DNA of 64,000 nucleotides. It comes from Hysterium pulicare CBS 123377 (Eukaryota > Ascomycota > Dothideomycetes > Hysteriales > Hysteriaceae). The first letter of the stretch is position 1; each line of letters begins with the position of its first letter. Where the stretch lies: positions 1 through 64,000 of the forward strand of contig AJFK01000913.1 of NCBI GenBank assembly GCA_000467715.1, given 5' to 3'. Of this stretch, positions 12,602 to 22,993 are shown in pieces. Below the pieces are notes generated by a model that saw only the letters and a list, made by a program, of their open reading frames with translations, was not told where the DNA came from and made no database searches. The translations under genes were made by a program, and so were the position numbers.

Positions 12602-14326
12602 CTAGATCCCAAATTGCCCCTCCACTTCCCTCCTACTCTTCTCCCTAGCCTCAGCCTCCAACTCCTGCCTCCTCCTCTCCGCATCCTCCCCTATGCCCTT
12701 GACACCCTTCGCCCTCTGCCTCTCCTCATAAAGCGCTCTTCCCTTCATAATCCGCGCCACGATCTCCTCCGCATTGACGTTCTGGAAGGAGTGGTTCTCG
12801 ATTTCGCGGTAGACGTTTAGTTTCTTGGCCGGGGCGTAGGGGTCGTAGGTTAGGGGCATGAAGGAGGTTATGCCGTGGTAGACTGTGGGGAGGCCGTAGG
12901 GGAGGGCTTTGAGGAAGGCGGAGGAGAGGGAGAAGGGGGTGCCGAAGATGGTGGCGTGGATGTACTGGAGTGTTTTTTTAGTTGAGTTCAAGAGAAGTTA
13001 TAGAGTGGGAATGGCTTACCTTGCATTGGAGGACGCATAGCCCTCGCTCGAAGATGTTCATGATGGGGTAGTTTATTCCTTTCCAGTGGTTGATTACCTC
13101 GTCATCGTGGATGCCGGCGACTAAGAATACCGGACCGTAGTCTTCGCCTGTTTTTTCGATGCGCTCTTTCTGCGCTTCCTCGCTGTACCAACCTCGTTCT
13201 CGTGCGCCGTCCTCCTCCGTTTGTGTCACTAGTCGCAGGAACTCGATGTGGCCGGACGAGAAGAGATCCCAGCCTCCATCGACGTAGATGACTGCTTGTC
13301 CAGGCCTTACTCCCTTCCCTTGCACCAGCTGCGTGAATGTGCCTTTCTCCTCCTTCACCGCACTATGACGGTGGTGATGTGAGTTCGTTGAGGTACGGCG
13401 TGCGCTTGGTCTCGCGCTCTCGGGTGAGCTCGTCGTTGTCCGTCGCAATTTAGCATGATGCGAAGCGTGCCAATACCATACGTCGCATCCAGGAGCCCGG
13501 CCCGTGGAATCGGTCGCGTAGTCCTTTATCCGCTGTTTCATGGCCTCGCCTGTCTTCTTGCGCTCCTCCTCGCTACCAGATCCTTCTTGTCCTTCCAGCA
13601 CCCTCTCCAATGATTGTATGAAGTGTGTTTTGGTGCATAGTAGCATTCGTCCGACGAGATCGGTGGTGGAGATGCCGGGCGTGCGCTTCACGACTTTGAA
13701 CCGCCCAGCAATCTTCACGTAGCGGTAGCAGTCCTCGCCGTTGCTATCTGACGTTATGTCGTCCCCATGCACCACATACCAACAGCCATAGTGCGATATC
13801 CACGGTAGCGAGGTAACGTAAGGGGCGTTGGGGACAGCTTTCGTGGCCCAGCGACAGGCTTCCACGGCCATGATACTGAAATCACAATGTCAGCGATTCC
13901 ACCGACGTTTCAAGCTCGGGTGGTTCCAGTGGAACGAGCTGACCGTTCATCCAGCCTCATGACCGTCGGGCCCTTGTTCTCTAGGATGGCCTCGTCCGAG
14001 TGAACGCCTACGAGGAGCTCGGTGCCCAGCTGTCGGGCTTGCAACATTGCGCCGGCATGGCCTGATATAATGGACTATCAGTATATGCTGTACCAGGTGT
14101 GGAGGTCTTGTGGGCTGCTTGAGGGAGGTATTACCGTGATGGCTAAAATCGAAGCATCCATCAACCCATATCCGCTCCTTGGAAACCTCGACGTCGTCTT
14201 GGGGGTCGACGGGCCATTGACCGGCTGAAGGGATCCACTCTCCCTAATGACACATGTCAGACGTCTGCAGCGAGGTGGAACTGTGGGCGATGGTGGACGT
14301 ACCTTTGCGCTCTGTCTTCGAATCAT
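12602..14326 (-). CDS. ECT1: Ethanolamine-phosphate cytidylyltransferase
   Basis: Catalyses CTP plus phosphoethanolamine to CDP-ethanolamine, the committed step of the Kennedy pathway to phosphatidylethanolamine. Exons 14326-14303, 14243-14135, 14061-13944, 13875-13020 and 12964-12602 give 489 residues. The protein has the two tandem cytidylyltransferase domains of the family. The first has IWVDGCFDFSHHGHAGAM with the HxGH signature, HSDEAILENKGP, YVVHGDD and the RTPGISTT motif. The second has VIYVDGGWDLFSSGHIEFL and VAGIHDDEVINHWKG. The linker is Ser/His-rich. The first coding exon is only eight codons and joins in phase 0 to GEWIPSAGQWPVDP. The third exon joins DER to IMAVEACRW. The C-terminal tail (ERQRAKGVKGIGEDAERRR) is the usual charged helix. 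A high-confidence housekeeping gene. Confidence 0.95.
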
Positions 14327-14994
14327 GGTTGTGAAGCGGGGTACGGCGATTCGGACTACTTTTCAAGAGTGAAGATATCGACAGTTCGCTGCGTGTGACG
14401 GAAGGTGGGAGGAAGGCGAGTAGATGTAGTATCGACCTGTCATCAGGTTTGCAGACGTTGGTCACAAGCCTCTTGTCCAACCATGCACGTGTTTGTCGTG
14501 GTGCAAGCGGGTTGCGATTCAGGCGTCAGGGGTGTCTCAGATGCAAGCCGACCACCGTCGTTGTGGCGGGGCAGCCGTTGGACGAGAGGGCACACAGGCG
14601 GTAGCACCAGGGCTTACCGTGCGTTCCTGCGTCCGACTGCAGCTTGAAGAGCGACCAGGAGAGACTTCAGGCAATGCCCTATAATATCACGGCTGTTCCG
14701 TTTGTCGCGCGCTTTGCTTTTTGACCGCAGCCGAGACTGGAACCAAAGAGATATATTCCTGCCTGGCCCCAAGTGAAATCTTGATTAGTCCTCCGTACCA
14801 CGATTGAAGTATCTCGAAATCCTCCTTCGGCCGCTGTGAAGCGCCAAGTGTCATCCCCAAAAGATCCCAATCCATCCCGAAGGACGGGCCCGTCTGCATG
14901 AATTGCTCAGCCCAGCACGCATCCCATCGCCGCCGCAGCCCCTGGCACATCGGTCTCGGTCGGGGCAAGCTGAGTGGTGGGCCAGCACGGGGCC
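14327..14994. promoter_or_regulatory. Divergent intergenic region between ECT1 and the 520-residue protein
   Basis: About 0.67 kb separating two divergently transcribed genes and so presumably carrying both promoters. Small open frames here have no support. No specific operator-like motif was recognised. Confidence 0.4.
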
Positions 14995-16657
14995 ATGGCT
15001 GCCGACAATACCAGCAATGACTCCGGCTCGCACTTGCATTTCGGCGCCGGGATCTTCACAAGGAAGGCGTCCTTCTTCGGTGCAAGGAATAAGGAGAAGA
15101 CCGCCAACACCACCTCCGCCTCCAATTCTTCCTCTGCACAATTCACCCCTCCGCCAACACCCATCTCGAATGACCCACACCATCTCCCTAGCCTGCCATC
15201 CACACCACCTCGCCGCAGGACTCCTTCCTCACGCCACAGCTTATCCCATTCTGTAACGGACTTCGGGACGAATTTGCGGCGGTCCGCCTCCCTACGTACT
15301 ACCAACTCTCACACTTCCTCCAAATCTTCGCATAAGAGGACACCCTCCTCAACCGCCACCCTGGCTCTCTCCTTCTCCCCCGAAAAACCAGCCAATGTCC
15401 CGAATCCAGCCTCCCGGCCGGCTCTGTCCATTTCGACCTTCACGAGGAATAAGAAATCTTCCGAGAACGTAAGACTTGAGAATGGTGGAGCCGGAATAGG
15501 CGGTGGAGGTCAGGGGTACAACAAATCACCACTATCAGCTGTAGACAACCCGAAAACGCCATTCGGAATGGCAGTACCGCTACGAGTTCCACCAACGCAG
15601 AAGGAATTCCGCGCAGCCCAGCAACAGACGAATCTGGGGTATGGGGGTGGATTGGCACCAGCGGCTCCAATTCCCATGGGAGGGACGAACGGGTCACATA
15701 ATCCAAATATTATATTTCAGCACATACACGACCTCGCCTCGAAAAGAATTTCTACCTTGGACTATCTACGGAAAGCGTTAGTACCCCATCTCTAAGATCT
15801 GACTCTCCTTGTAGGGCCGACAAGTCGGCACCCAATCTCAAGACATCCAGAAGGCTAACGCAATTGATCTACATAGTCATGAAGGCCGTATCTACTGGTT
15901 CAATACCCTCCTCTTCAGCAAACCCGACCTCGCTCGTCTCCCCTACTTCGACCCTCGAAAACTCTCTCGCCGCGCAACAAATTACCTCCTATTAGGCTAC
16001 TCGCTGCCCACTATCCTAGACCTCAACGCCAATTCCCCAACAGACTACCTCCGCGCTCTCAATGCCCTACTCGTAGAATTCGAAACCTACCAAACGATCC
16101 ATCCGCCAGATGGCACGACCAGCAGCTCACTATCCCGAGGCAGGATACCTCAAATGTTCAAGCGCGCCACAGCCGCAGCCGGAGGAAAGGGTCGACGAAG
16201 CTCCTCAGCAGCCGATCTCGTATCATTCGCCTCAAACTCTAGTACCCAGAACTCGGAACCCATGTCCGCAATCGACTCCCTCCCTCCGTCTTTCTCGCCG
16301 CCTTCCGAACCGCCCATCACAGCTGGCGACCCGCTCCTCCCTGGAGAAGAATATACGCACCTTTTAACGCCTTCGTTGCCGTTTGATCCTGACTTTTTCG
16401 AGACTTTTGCGACGCTTTGCGATGTCTTGATCGATAGCTATACCAAGATTATGTCCCTTATCAATACGCCAGAGCAACTTGTTCTCGCAGGCGGAGGTGT
16501 ACCGAGTACAGTCGGCGACCTCTTCGCGAAAGCAGATGCGAAGGTCAGGAAGATCATTCTCATGGGCATAGTCAAGGAGTTCGAGGAGACAAGTCGCACA
16601 GGTGTGAAAGGGGAAGTTGCAGGTGTCGGCAAGGTGGTGTTAGGTGGTTTAATGTGA
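14995..16657 (+). CDS. Conserved fungal protein of unknown function, 520 residues
   Basis: Exons 14995-15776 and 15877-16657. The 100-nt intron is supported by phase and by the join DYLRKA/HEGRIYWFNT. The start is the first ATG of the frame; upstream codons in the same frame begin with GTG only. The first 200 residues are low-complexity, Ser/Thr/Pro-rich and likely disordered (a TPPPTP patch, RRRTPSSRHS). The ordered core starts near HIHDLASKRISTLDYL, continues through FSKPDLARLPYFDPRKLSRRATNYLLLGYS, and after a second Ser-rich insert ends with helices FFETFATLCDVLIDSYTKI and ADAKVRKIILMGIVKEFEE. I do not know a named domain. The pattern looks like a cytosolic helical protein conserved in Pezizomycotina. 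Confidence 0.7.
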
Positions 16658-17246
16658 AAGAGCCGGTATGAACTGCTCTTCACCAGTTTTTCTCTTTTCC
16701 AAGCGCTGGGCTGGGAAAAGTACGATTTGGAGTCGGCGTATACGGGCTGTGGGATTCTTTAGACGAACGGATGGCAGGGTGGATACCGTCTCGACGCATT
16801 TCGTGTTTTATGCTATGTTACCTTCACACACATATATGTGGTGTATGTTTTTGATGTATCTATGTCCTTTCCAGCCCACACCTACTATACCCAGTGGAAT
16901 CTTTTCTACAATCCAGCTTCAGTCTATTTCGAATTAAGTAGACACAATTGGAACTCTGCGCAACTTGTTACCGGAGACTAAAATAACCTATACCACTATA
17001 AAGAGAAAATCTTTACACTACCAATCCTTTTAGCTTCGCGCCGGTATCCCGGCGATTACCACACTAGCGCGCTTTTATCGCCGCCCCGCCCCTGCCGCCC
17101 GCCTCGGCAAATCTTGGCACTCCACTCCCCACTAAAATTCCCCAGCCGAACTTCTTTTATTCACTTTACATTAACGCCCACCTCTCACGCCCCCAATCCT
17201 TCTCCCTGTACTTTCATACTGCGTGAGGGGGATTCAAACACCTGCA
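16658..17246. other. Intergenic, no gene supported
   Basis: About 0.6 kb between two genes in the same orientation. A GC-rich patch around 17041-17110 precedes the next start. Nothing else recognised. Confidence 0.4.
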
Positions 17247-19388
17247 ATGGCACGACCGAAGCACAAAAAGGGCGATACGGCTACGATCGAACCCAACACC
17301 ACCGCCGAAACCACCGCACAATCCCCAGCTCAATTCGACGGTTTTGCAAGGGCTCTTGCGCCTGGCATGGAGAATGGGGACGCGGTTGAGGGAGAGAAAA
17401 GGAAGAAGAGGAAGAGGAGTAGAGGGGTGGGAAATGAGGCAGCGGACACGGCTACGACCGAACTCAGCACCTCTCACGCTTCAATCGCTGAAACTTCTCA
17501 ATCAAACACTGTGAATCAAGGTACCGTTGATGGAAAGGCTATGGCGGAGAATGGAGGAGCTACTGAGGGAGAGCAAAGATTGAAGAAGAGGAGGAAGAAT
17601 AGACGCCAGGAAAAGGAAAGTGTGGAGGAGTCCAGTGCCAATGAAGCTCCAATCGTCGAAACCACGTCTCTACCTCAACTAAATGCTGAAGGCGATTATG
17701 CGAAAGCACTCGCGCCAACCCCGGAGAATGGAGGCGTTGTTGAGGGGTGGGAGACGGTGAAGAGTAAGAAGAGGAAACAACCGGGGAAGGAGGAAACGAC
17801 GATGTTGAAGAAAGAAAGGAAGGCGAAGAAACGTGCGGGAAAAGAGGACAAAGAGAATAAGGTGCCGACAGAAGATGGAACTGAGAAGGCAGCTCGGACT
17901 AATGGAGAGAGGAAAAGTAAGAGGAAGCAAAAAGTGAAAGGGCTTTCCAAGGAAGTCATTGAGGCCTCCGATATCTCAGGCCTAGCGCCGGTTCCGATTC
18001 AAACTGACGACTCGGCTCTGAAGCCTGTTGGTGAGAAGGCGGGACTGGCGGGGGATGATCTGGATACGGAGATGGGAGGAGTCGAATTGGCAAATGGCAC
18101 TACCTCTGCGATTGAAGCGGGCAAAAAGAATGAAGACGGCAAGAAGAGAAACAATAAGAAAATTGAGAGAAAGAAGGGTGGGAAACACGATGGAGACAAA
18201 GTTCCAGAATTCGATTGGGCGCCTGAGGTCAAAGCTAGGGCTCAAGCTTCAACCATGAATGTCCAGGGCCAGAACTTGCAGACTCCCCAGCCAGTCAGCG
18301 ACCATATTTTGAAAGGTGAAAGGGACAAAGAAACGCGGGCCCAAATCACCCAGGAGGCAAAAACTAAGCCCAAAAAGATGGACGAGCAGGCGAAATACCG
18401 CACTAAGATGTGGTCCTATCTCTCGACCCTGAGGGAGAAACGGGGCAAAGACGCGGCAGATGCTTACTTGGCGGCCGTCAAGGATATGGAGAAGAAATAC
18501 GACAACAACTGGCACAAACTCGGACAACGTCTCACAGATCTCCACGAGGAATTAAAACGAGCCTCTACTATAGAGTCCACCGAACCTTCCCCTCTTCGTC
18601 CCCACACCCTCATCCCCGCATCCGTCCGCACAGACATCGAAAAACGACTAGGAAATGACTTTTGGGTCTCCAACGCAAGATACCTCCTAGCCAACAGCCG
18701 CATCAAAGCCCGCGTAACCGACCTCCTCAAATGGCTTACCCTCGACTCCACCGCTTCGGTCTGGGATGGTGGAGTGGAAACGGTGGGAGATAAATTGTCT
18801 GAAAATACGATCCTTGCTGTTACGAGTCCAGCCTCAAATACCCACAACTTTCCTCTTGACCACGTCATTTCGATCGTCGAGATTGCGTGTAGGGAAAGTA
18901 AGCCGAGGGGGGAGAGTGGGGAGGAGGTTTTGACTTGGTATAAGTATACTAGTGTGGGCAGCGTGGTGAGAGAGGTGACGGAAAGGCAGAAGGAAAGGAT
19001 GAGGCGCGTAGAATTGGAGGAGAAGAAGAAGAGCGGCGGAGAGGATGAGGATGAGGAGAAGGAGACGGGAGATGCCGAACCCGAACCCACACCCGCCAAG
19101 AACGAAGAAGAATGGGGCGGTATCTCCGTTCACGAAAATGACGACAATAAAGCGGCAGCCACCGAGGAAGAAGACGATGAAGAGGACCTCAAAGATGCTT
19201 TCGAGACTATGAACGTTGAGGAGGCCAAGGTGAAGGGAGAAGAGTCTTCGAAACCGAAGATTAGAACTCGTCCTGTTCTTACTATTTGGCTTAGTCGGAA
19301 GACTATACCTGAGTTTAAGGAGGCATTTGGGGAGGAGGTCGTCAAGGTTGCGAGGTGGAGGGAAAGAGATGTGGAGATGGTGATGTAG
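17247..19388 (+). CDS. Lysine-rich, probably nuclear protein of unknown function
   Basis: Single-exon frame of 713 codons from the ATG at 17247 (the frame opens earlier only with GTG). The first half is highly charged and repetitive. A loosely repeated unit of the type (AP)xxENGxxVEG followed by KKRKR-like clusters occurs three times (near ALAPGMENGDAVEGEKRKKRK, MAENGGATEGEQRLKKRRK and ALAPTPENGGVVEGWETVK). These clusters would serve as nuclear localisation signals. A more ordered segment follows from about residue 385 (AKYRTKMWSYLSTLREKRG, then LIPASVRTDIEKRLGNDFWVSNARYLL), and a Glu-rich acidic tail ends the protein. The ordered region is not one I can name. Function unknown; a nucleolar or chromatin role is only a guess from composition. 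Confidence 0.65.
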   Translation: MARPKHKKGDTATIEPNTTAETTAQSPAQFDGFARALAPGMENGDAVEGEKRKKRKRSRGVGNEAADTATTELSTSHASIAETSQSNTVNQGTVDGKAMAENGGATEGEQRLKKRRKNRRQEKESVEESSANEAPIVETTSLPQLNAEGDYAKALAPTPENGGVVEGWETVKSKKRKQPGKEETTMLKKERKAKKRAGKEDKENKVPTEDGTEKAARTNGERKSKRKQKVKGLSKEVIEASDISGLAPVPIQTDDSALKPVGEKAGLAGDDLDTEMGGVELANGTTSAIEAGKKNEDGKKRNNKKIERKKGGKHDGDKVPEFDWAPEVKARAQASTMNVQGQNLQTPQPVSDHILKGERDKETRAQITQEAKTKPKKMDEQAKYRTKMWSYLSTLREKRGKDAADAYLAAVKDMEKKYDNNWHKLGQRLTDLHEELKRASTIESTEPSPLRPHTLIPASVRTDIEKRLGNDFWVSNARYLLANSRIKARVTDLLKWLTLDSTASVWDGGVETVGDKLSENTILAVTSPASNTHNFPLDHVISIVEIACRESKPRGESGEEVLTWYKYTSVGSVVREVTERQKERMRRVELEEKKKSGGEDEDEEKETGDAEPEPTPAKNEEEWGGISVHENDDNKAAATEEEDDEEDLKDAFETMNVEEAKVKGEESSKPKIRTRPVLTIWLSRKTIPEFKEAFGEEVVKVARWRERDVEMVM

Positions 19389-20507
19389 GTGCCTGAGATG
19401 AGCGAGATTGCTCTCTTTTCCTGAACGATCGAAAGCATGGATTGATGGATGCACGGTAGGAGATGCACCTAGCTTGACTCCTGAAGGGACTTCCTTTGTT
19501 GGGGGGAATACAGGGAAGGCTATGTAGCTAAAGATGACTTTATAACACCCTGTAGACATGAAAAAGAACCTCAATACATGGATGTATCCTTGCTTTCTGT
19601 GCTCTCCTTGTGTAGGGTTGAACGATCAGGATCTTTGCTTGGAGAGGGCCGGGAGCTCCTTACTCTCCACATCTAGATACAACTATTTCTCGTACTACAT
19701 GTCACAACAGTATGCCAATGGTTCTCGACTGATCGCTTTTCGTCGTTCATGCCACCTTTCCTTTAACTTGAGCTCGCTGCTCGGGGAGTTACGTGTTGTC
19801 TTTTCATACTTTAATAAAGTCGTACATCACAATGGGTGTCATTATTAGTTGTATTGTAGACTCATTTTACGGTATATGTCTAGGAGGTCTTATTCTATGT
19901 AGTATTTTCCGACTAACCTTAAGGGTGGCAACTTGCTTTCATGCTCTTCTTAGAGTCTAATTCGGCTTGGTAGACTAGTGGTAAAGACGGTGGTAGAGGG
20001 AGGCCCACCCTCGGAGAACGACGAATTATGACACCGCCTGTGCATGATTAGAAGAGACGCTGAAGGGGTAGATTGACTAGGCAGTACAAAGATCAATTCG
20101 CAGGTAATAAGACTGATACAATGATGAATGCTGGGTTAGCTACCCCGCTACCGAAGCATGATGGGTCCCTTGTGCCGCCACGCCGCTCACCGCATCTATC
20201 AAATGCACGGCGCGATCATCGCAATTTACAACATCCAGAACAGCCTATCCACCCTCCGCTTCTGGCAAAGCACAATATCACTTTCCAGGGCCGAATGCCT
20301 GTTCCTGTAGACACCGACCAGGTCAAAAGGATGATAATCCCCGCAATCACATCAATTACACCAGATAAGAATCGTGCAACGGCCCCAACGGCATTCCGCA
20401 ATGCATCATGCTACCAACCCCTCGTCTTGGACCATGTATAAAGAGAAGACGCCCCGGCTTCATGGAGCCTTCCGAGTGTCCCGCAGTCTTCTTGGTAACG
20501 AAGTAGG
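19389..20507. other. Intergenic region carrying one dispersed-repeat copy
   Basis: About 1.1 kb between two genes in the same orientation. Apart from the repeat copy at 19922-20034, listed separately, it shows only small unsupported frames. Confidence 0.45.
19922..20034 (+). repeat. Dispersed ~110-bp repeat, copy A
   Basis: Shares an ordered set of blocks with copies at 50432, 55608 and (inverted) 62473: GGCAACTTGCTTT, AGAGTC.AA..CGGCTT, GGTGGTA and CACCCTC.GAGAACGACGAATTATGACACC-like ends. A GGGTGG near the start can pair with CCACCC near the end. No coding frame is conserved between copies, so this is a short non-autonomous element or a non-coding repeat. Confidence 0.75.
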
Positions 20508-22208
20508 ATGCCTTCACTCTCTACGACTCTCGCTTTACTTTCAGCTTTCTGCGCCGGTCTTTCTTCTGCCTCTCCCCAGCCGTTCCTTCGTTCGGACCTT
20601 CAACAAAAGCCATATGGCAAGCGTTATTATGGCAACCAAACCTATCCAGGCCAAAAAGGTCCTGGCTACGACTACACCGGATTTCCTCAAAACCAGACTT
20701 ATCGCGCTGAAGCCGTCATCGAGATGTTCAGATTCGCTATGAATGGCTATTTCACATATGCTTTCCCGAACGACGACCTTCTTCCATTGAACAATAGCTT
20801 TTCCAACTCACGAAATGGTTGGGGTGTCATTGCCGTTGATGGGCTGGATACTGCCATCATTATGGAGCAAGAGGATATTGTGAATAAAATACTGGACTTC
20901 ATTCCTACCATCAACTTTACCCATACTCAAACACCAGTGCCCACCGTTGTAAGTCTTTTCGAGACGAATATCCGCTACTTGGGGGGTTTACTTTCCTCGT
21001 ACGACCTCCTCAAAGGACCATTCTCGCACCTGGATGTAGACGACGACAACGTCGATGCGTTACTAACCCAAGCAAAGAGCCTGGCAGACTCACTCAAGTT
21101 TGCATTCGACACGCCGACTGGGATTCTAGTGAACAACATCTTCCTAAACAATCACACTTTCTCAAAGCGCGGGCAAATGGTCGACGGTACTCGTACAGCC
21201 GGCCTCGCCGAACTCGGCACGCTGGTTCTCGAATGGCAGCATCTCTCCGACCTCACTGGCGACCCCGAATACGGCGACCTCGCGCAAAAAGCCGAGTCCT
21301 ACTGGCTGAATCCCTCCAGCGAGATCTGGCCCGGTCTTACAGGCGGGAACTTCAGCGTCGAAACCGGCGAAATCATCGACGAATACGGCGGCTGGACGTC
21401 CGGTAATGATTCCGCATACGAATATCTCATCAAAATGTACGTCTACGATCCAGATCGGTATACCAACTACTCCGATCGTTTCATCGAAGCCGCAGATAGC
21501 ACTATCGCCCATCTACTCTCTCATCCGAGCTCTCGGCCCGACCTCACTATGGCTGGGTCCTTCGCTGGCACCGCAGTCCAGAACTACAGCGAGCAACTCG
21601 CGTGCTTCATCGGCGGGAGCTTCATCCTAGCAAGTACGGCTCTCGACCGCCCGGACTATCTCAAGTACGGCCTCGACTTCTCCGAATTCTGCGCAAATGG
21701 CTATCGCTACGCCGCCTCTGGAATCGGCCCCATCATCTACTCGTGGAATTTGACGGAGCTCAGCAATGCCAACTACACGAACCAAACCGCGCTGTATGAG
21801 CGCGCGGGCTGGTTCATCGACGACAACACCGAGTTCTTGAACGGGCAGGCGCCCGAAGCTATCGAGAGCTGGTACTACGCGTACCAGGTCACGGGGTCGC
21901 AGTACTGGCGGGACGTCGCGTGGGCCTACACCATCGCACAGAACCGCACCGAACGCGTTGGCTCCGGGTTCAGCAGTATCCTCAACGTGCTGGACTATGA
22001 TGGAGGCGGCACGCAGAATTTCATGGCGAGTTATATGTTGGCGGAGGTGTTGAAGTATCAGTACCTGATTCAGGCGCCGAAGGAGAAGAAGGGGATTTGG
22101 GATGTGGAGTTTGCGCCTGAGGGAGCGGGGAAGGGTGGGAATGTGAATTATTTTGTGTATAATACTGAGGCGCATCCGATGAGGGTGAGAGCGAAGGAAC
22201 CGGTTTGA
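20508..22208 (+). CDS. Secreted GH47 family alpha-1,2-mannosidase
   Basis: Class I (inverting, calcium-dependent) alpha-mannosidase that trims mannose from N-glycans or degrades mannosyl glycans. Single exon, 566 residues. The N-terminus MPSLSTTLALLSAFCAGLSS is a signal peptide with an AS.P-type cleavage region. Family blocks in order: RNGWGVIAVDGLDTAIIM near 105, SLFETNIRYLGGLLSSYDLL near 149 with the conserved acidic residue in FETNIR, GQMVDGTRTAGLAELGTLVLEWQHLS near 225, then IDEYGGWTSGNDSAYEYLIKMY, APEAIESWYYAYQVTGSQYWRD with a conserved Glu, and the closing NTEAHPMR, where the Thr of TEAHP helps bind calcium. Many N-x-S/T sites suggest a secreted or vacuolar glycoprotein rather than an ER-retained processing enzyme; no membrane anchor is seen. 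No introns. Confidence 0.93.
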   Translation: MPSLSTTLALLSAFCAGLSSASPQPFLRSDLQQKPYGKRYYGNQTYPGQKGPGYDYTGFPQNQTYRAEAVIEMFRFAMNGYFTYAFPNDDLLPLNNSFSNSRNGWGVIAVDGLDTAIIMEQEDIVNKILDFIPTINFTHTQTPVPTVVSLFETNIRYLGGLLSSYDLLKGPFSHLDVDDDNVDALLTQAKSLADSLKFAFDTPTGILVNNIFLNNHTFSKRGQMVDGTRTAGLAELGTLVLEWQHLSDLTGDPEYGDLAQKAESYWLNPSSEIWPGLTGGNFSVETGEIIDEYGGWTSGNDSAYEYLIKMYVYDPDRYTNYSDRFIEAADSTIAHLLSHPSSRPDLTMAGSFAGTAVQNYSEQLACFIGGSFILASTALDRPDYLKYGLDFSEFCANGYRYAASGIGPIIYSWNLTELSNANYTNQTALYERAGWFIDDNTEFLNGQAPEAIESWYYAYQVTGSQYWRDVAWAYTIAQNRTERVGSGFSSILNVLDYDGGGTQNFMASYMLAEVLKYQYLIQAPKEKKGIWDVEFAPEGAGKGGNVNYFVYNTEAHPMRVRAKEPV

Positions 22209-22993
22209 TTGGAAAGGGATTATGGAAAGTTGTCGATGTGACGATGGGTGTCATTTACAAACTTCTTTAGCTCTATAAGCCTAGAAAGAATCTATTTATA
22301 AGCTACTTTCTGAATAATATGAAGAATGGCAGCTTGCTTTTATTCTTTTTCTATATAAAGCTATTCATGAAAAGTGGAGGGAAATGCAGACGATGGCCTG
22401 CTCCGAATAAGCTCTGTGTGCTGGTGGGCACTTCCCCGTACAAACTGAATACCCACATCATCAAAATCTTTGATCTTTCTTTCACACTACAAATTAGGAG
22501 GCGTACACTCCCCAACAGCTCCACAACATGCAAAGAAGTAGGATTCTATTATGCTGCATTTCCTAAGCGATTGTGCTCCTTGTGTCTCGCTTCAAATGTC
22601 TAAAAATCTCGCACGTTCTGTAGGTTTGAATTAATCAAGGAATCTCTCTATACTTTCAAACTCTCTTCTTCTCCATGTATTCTACATCCCTTGGGCGGAA
22701 TATAAGAGCTTGTGCTGTGCAACTAGATAAGGTCTTTGTTGGTTCTCTCGTTGTTGAGATCAGAACTCCCATATTCAGATATGTAGGTACCATTCACTCA
22801 GTAGAACGTGCGATTCTCCTTTTCGATGAAGTGAAGCCTCCCATGAGAGCAGGAAACGTGAGCCTAAGCTTAACACGTGGTGAATCGCTCAATCACACCA
22901 CCCGATGACGTAGGCCCACCGTCTTGGCACAAATATTCTACAACTACGCGTCGCGGTAGTTTCTACTCTCTTCTCTCTTCAACAGCAACCATC
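22209..22993. promoter_or_regulatory. Intergenic region and promoter of the first zinc-knuckle/RGG gene
   Basis: Left edge of the accessory block. A palindromic E-box CACGTG lies at 22874-22879 and a TGACGTAG site close downstream. A pyrimidine-rich run with CTCTCTTCTC precedes the ATG at 22994. The paralogous gene at 26700-27911 has the same E-box (28026-28031), a GCGTCGC motif and a similar CT-rich leader, so the two promoters look related. No gene was supported in the rest of the stretch. Confidence 0.45.
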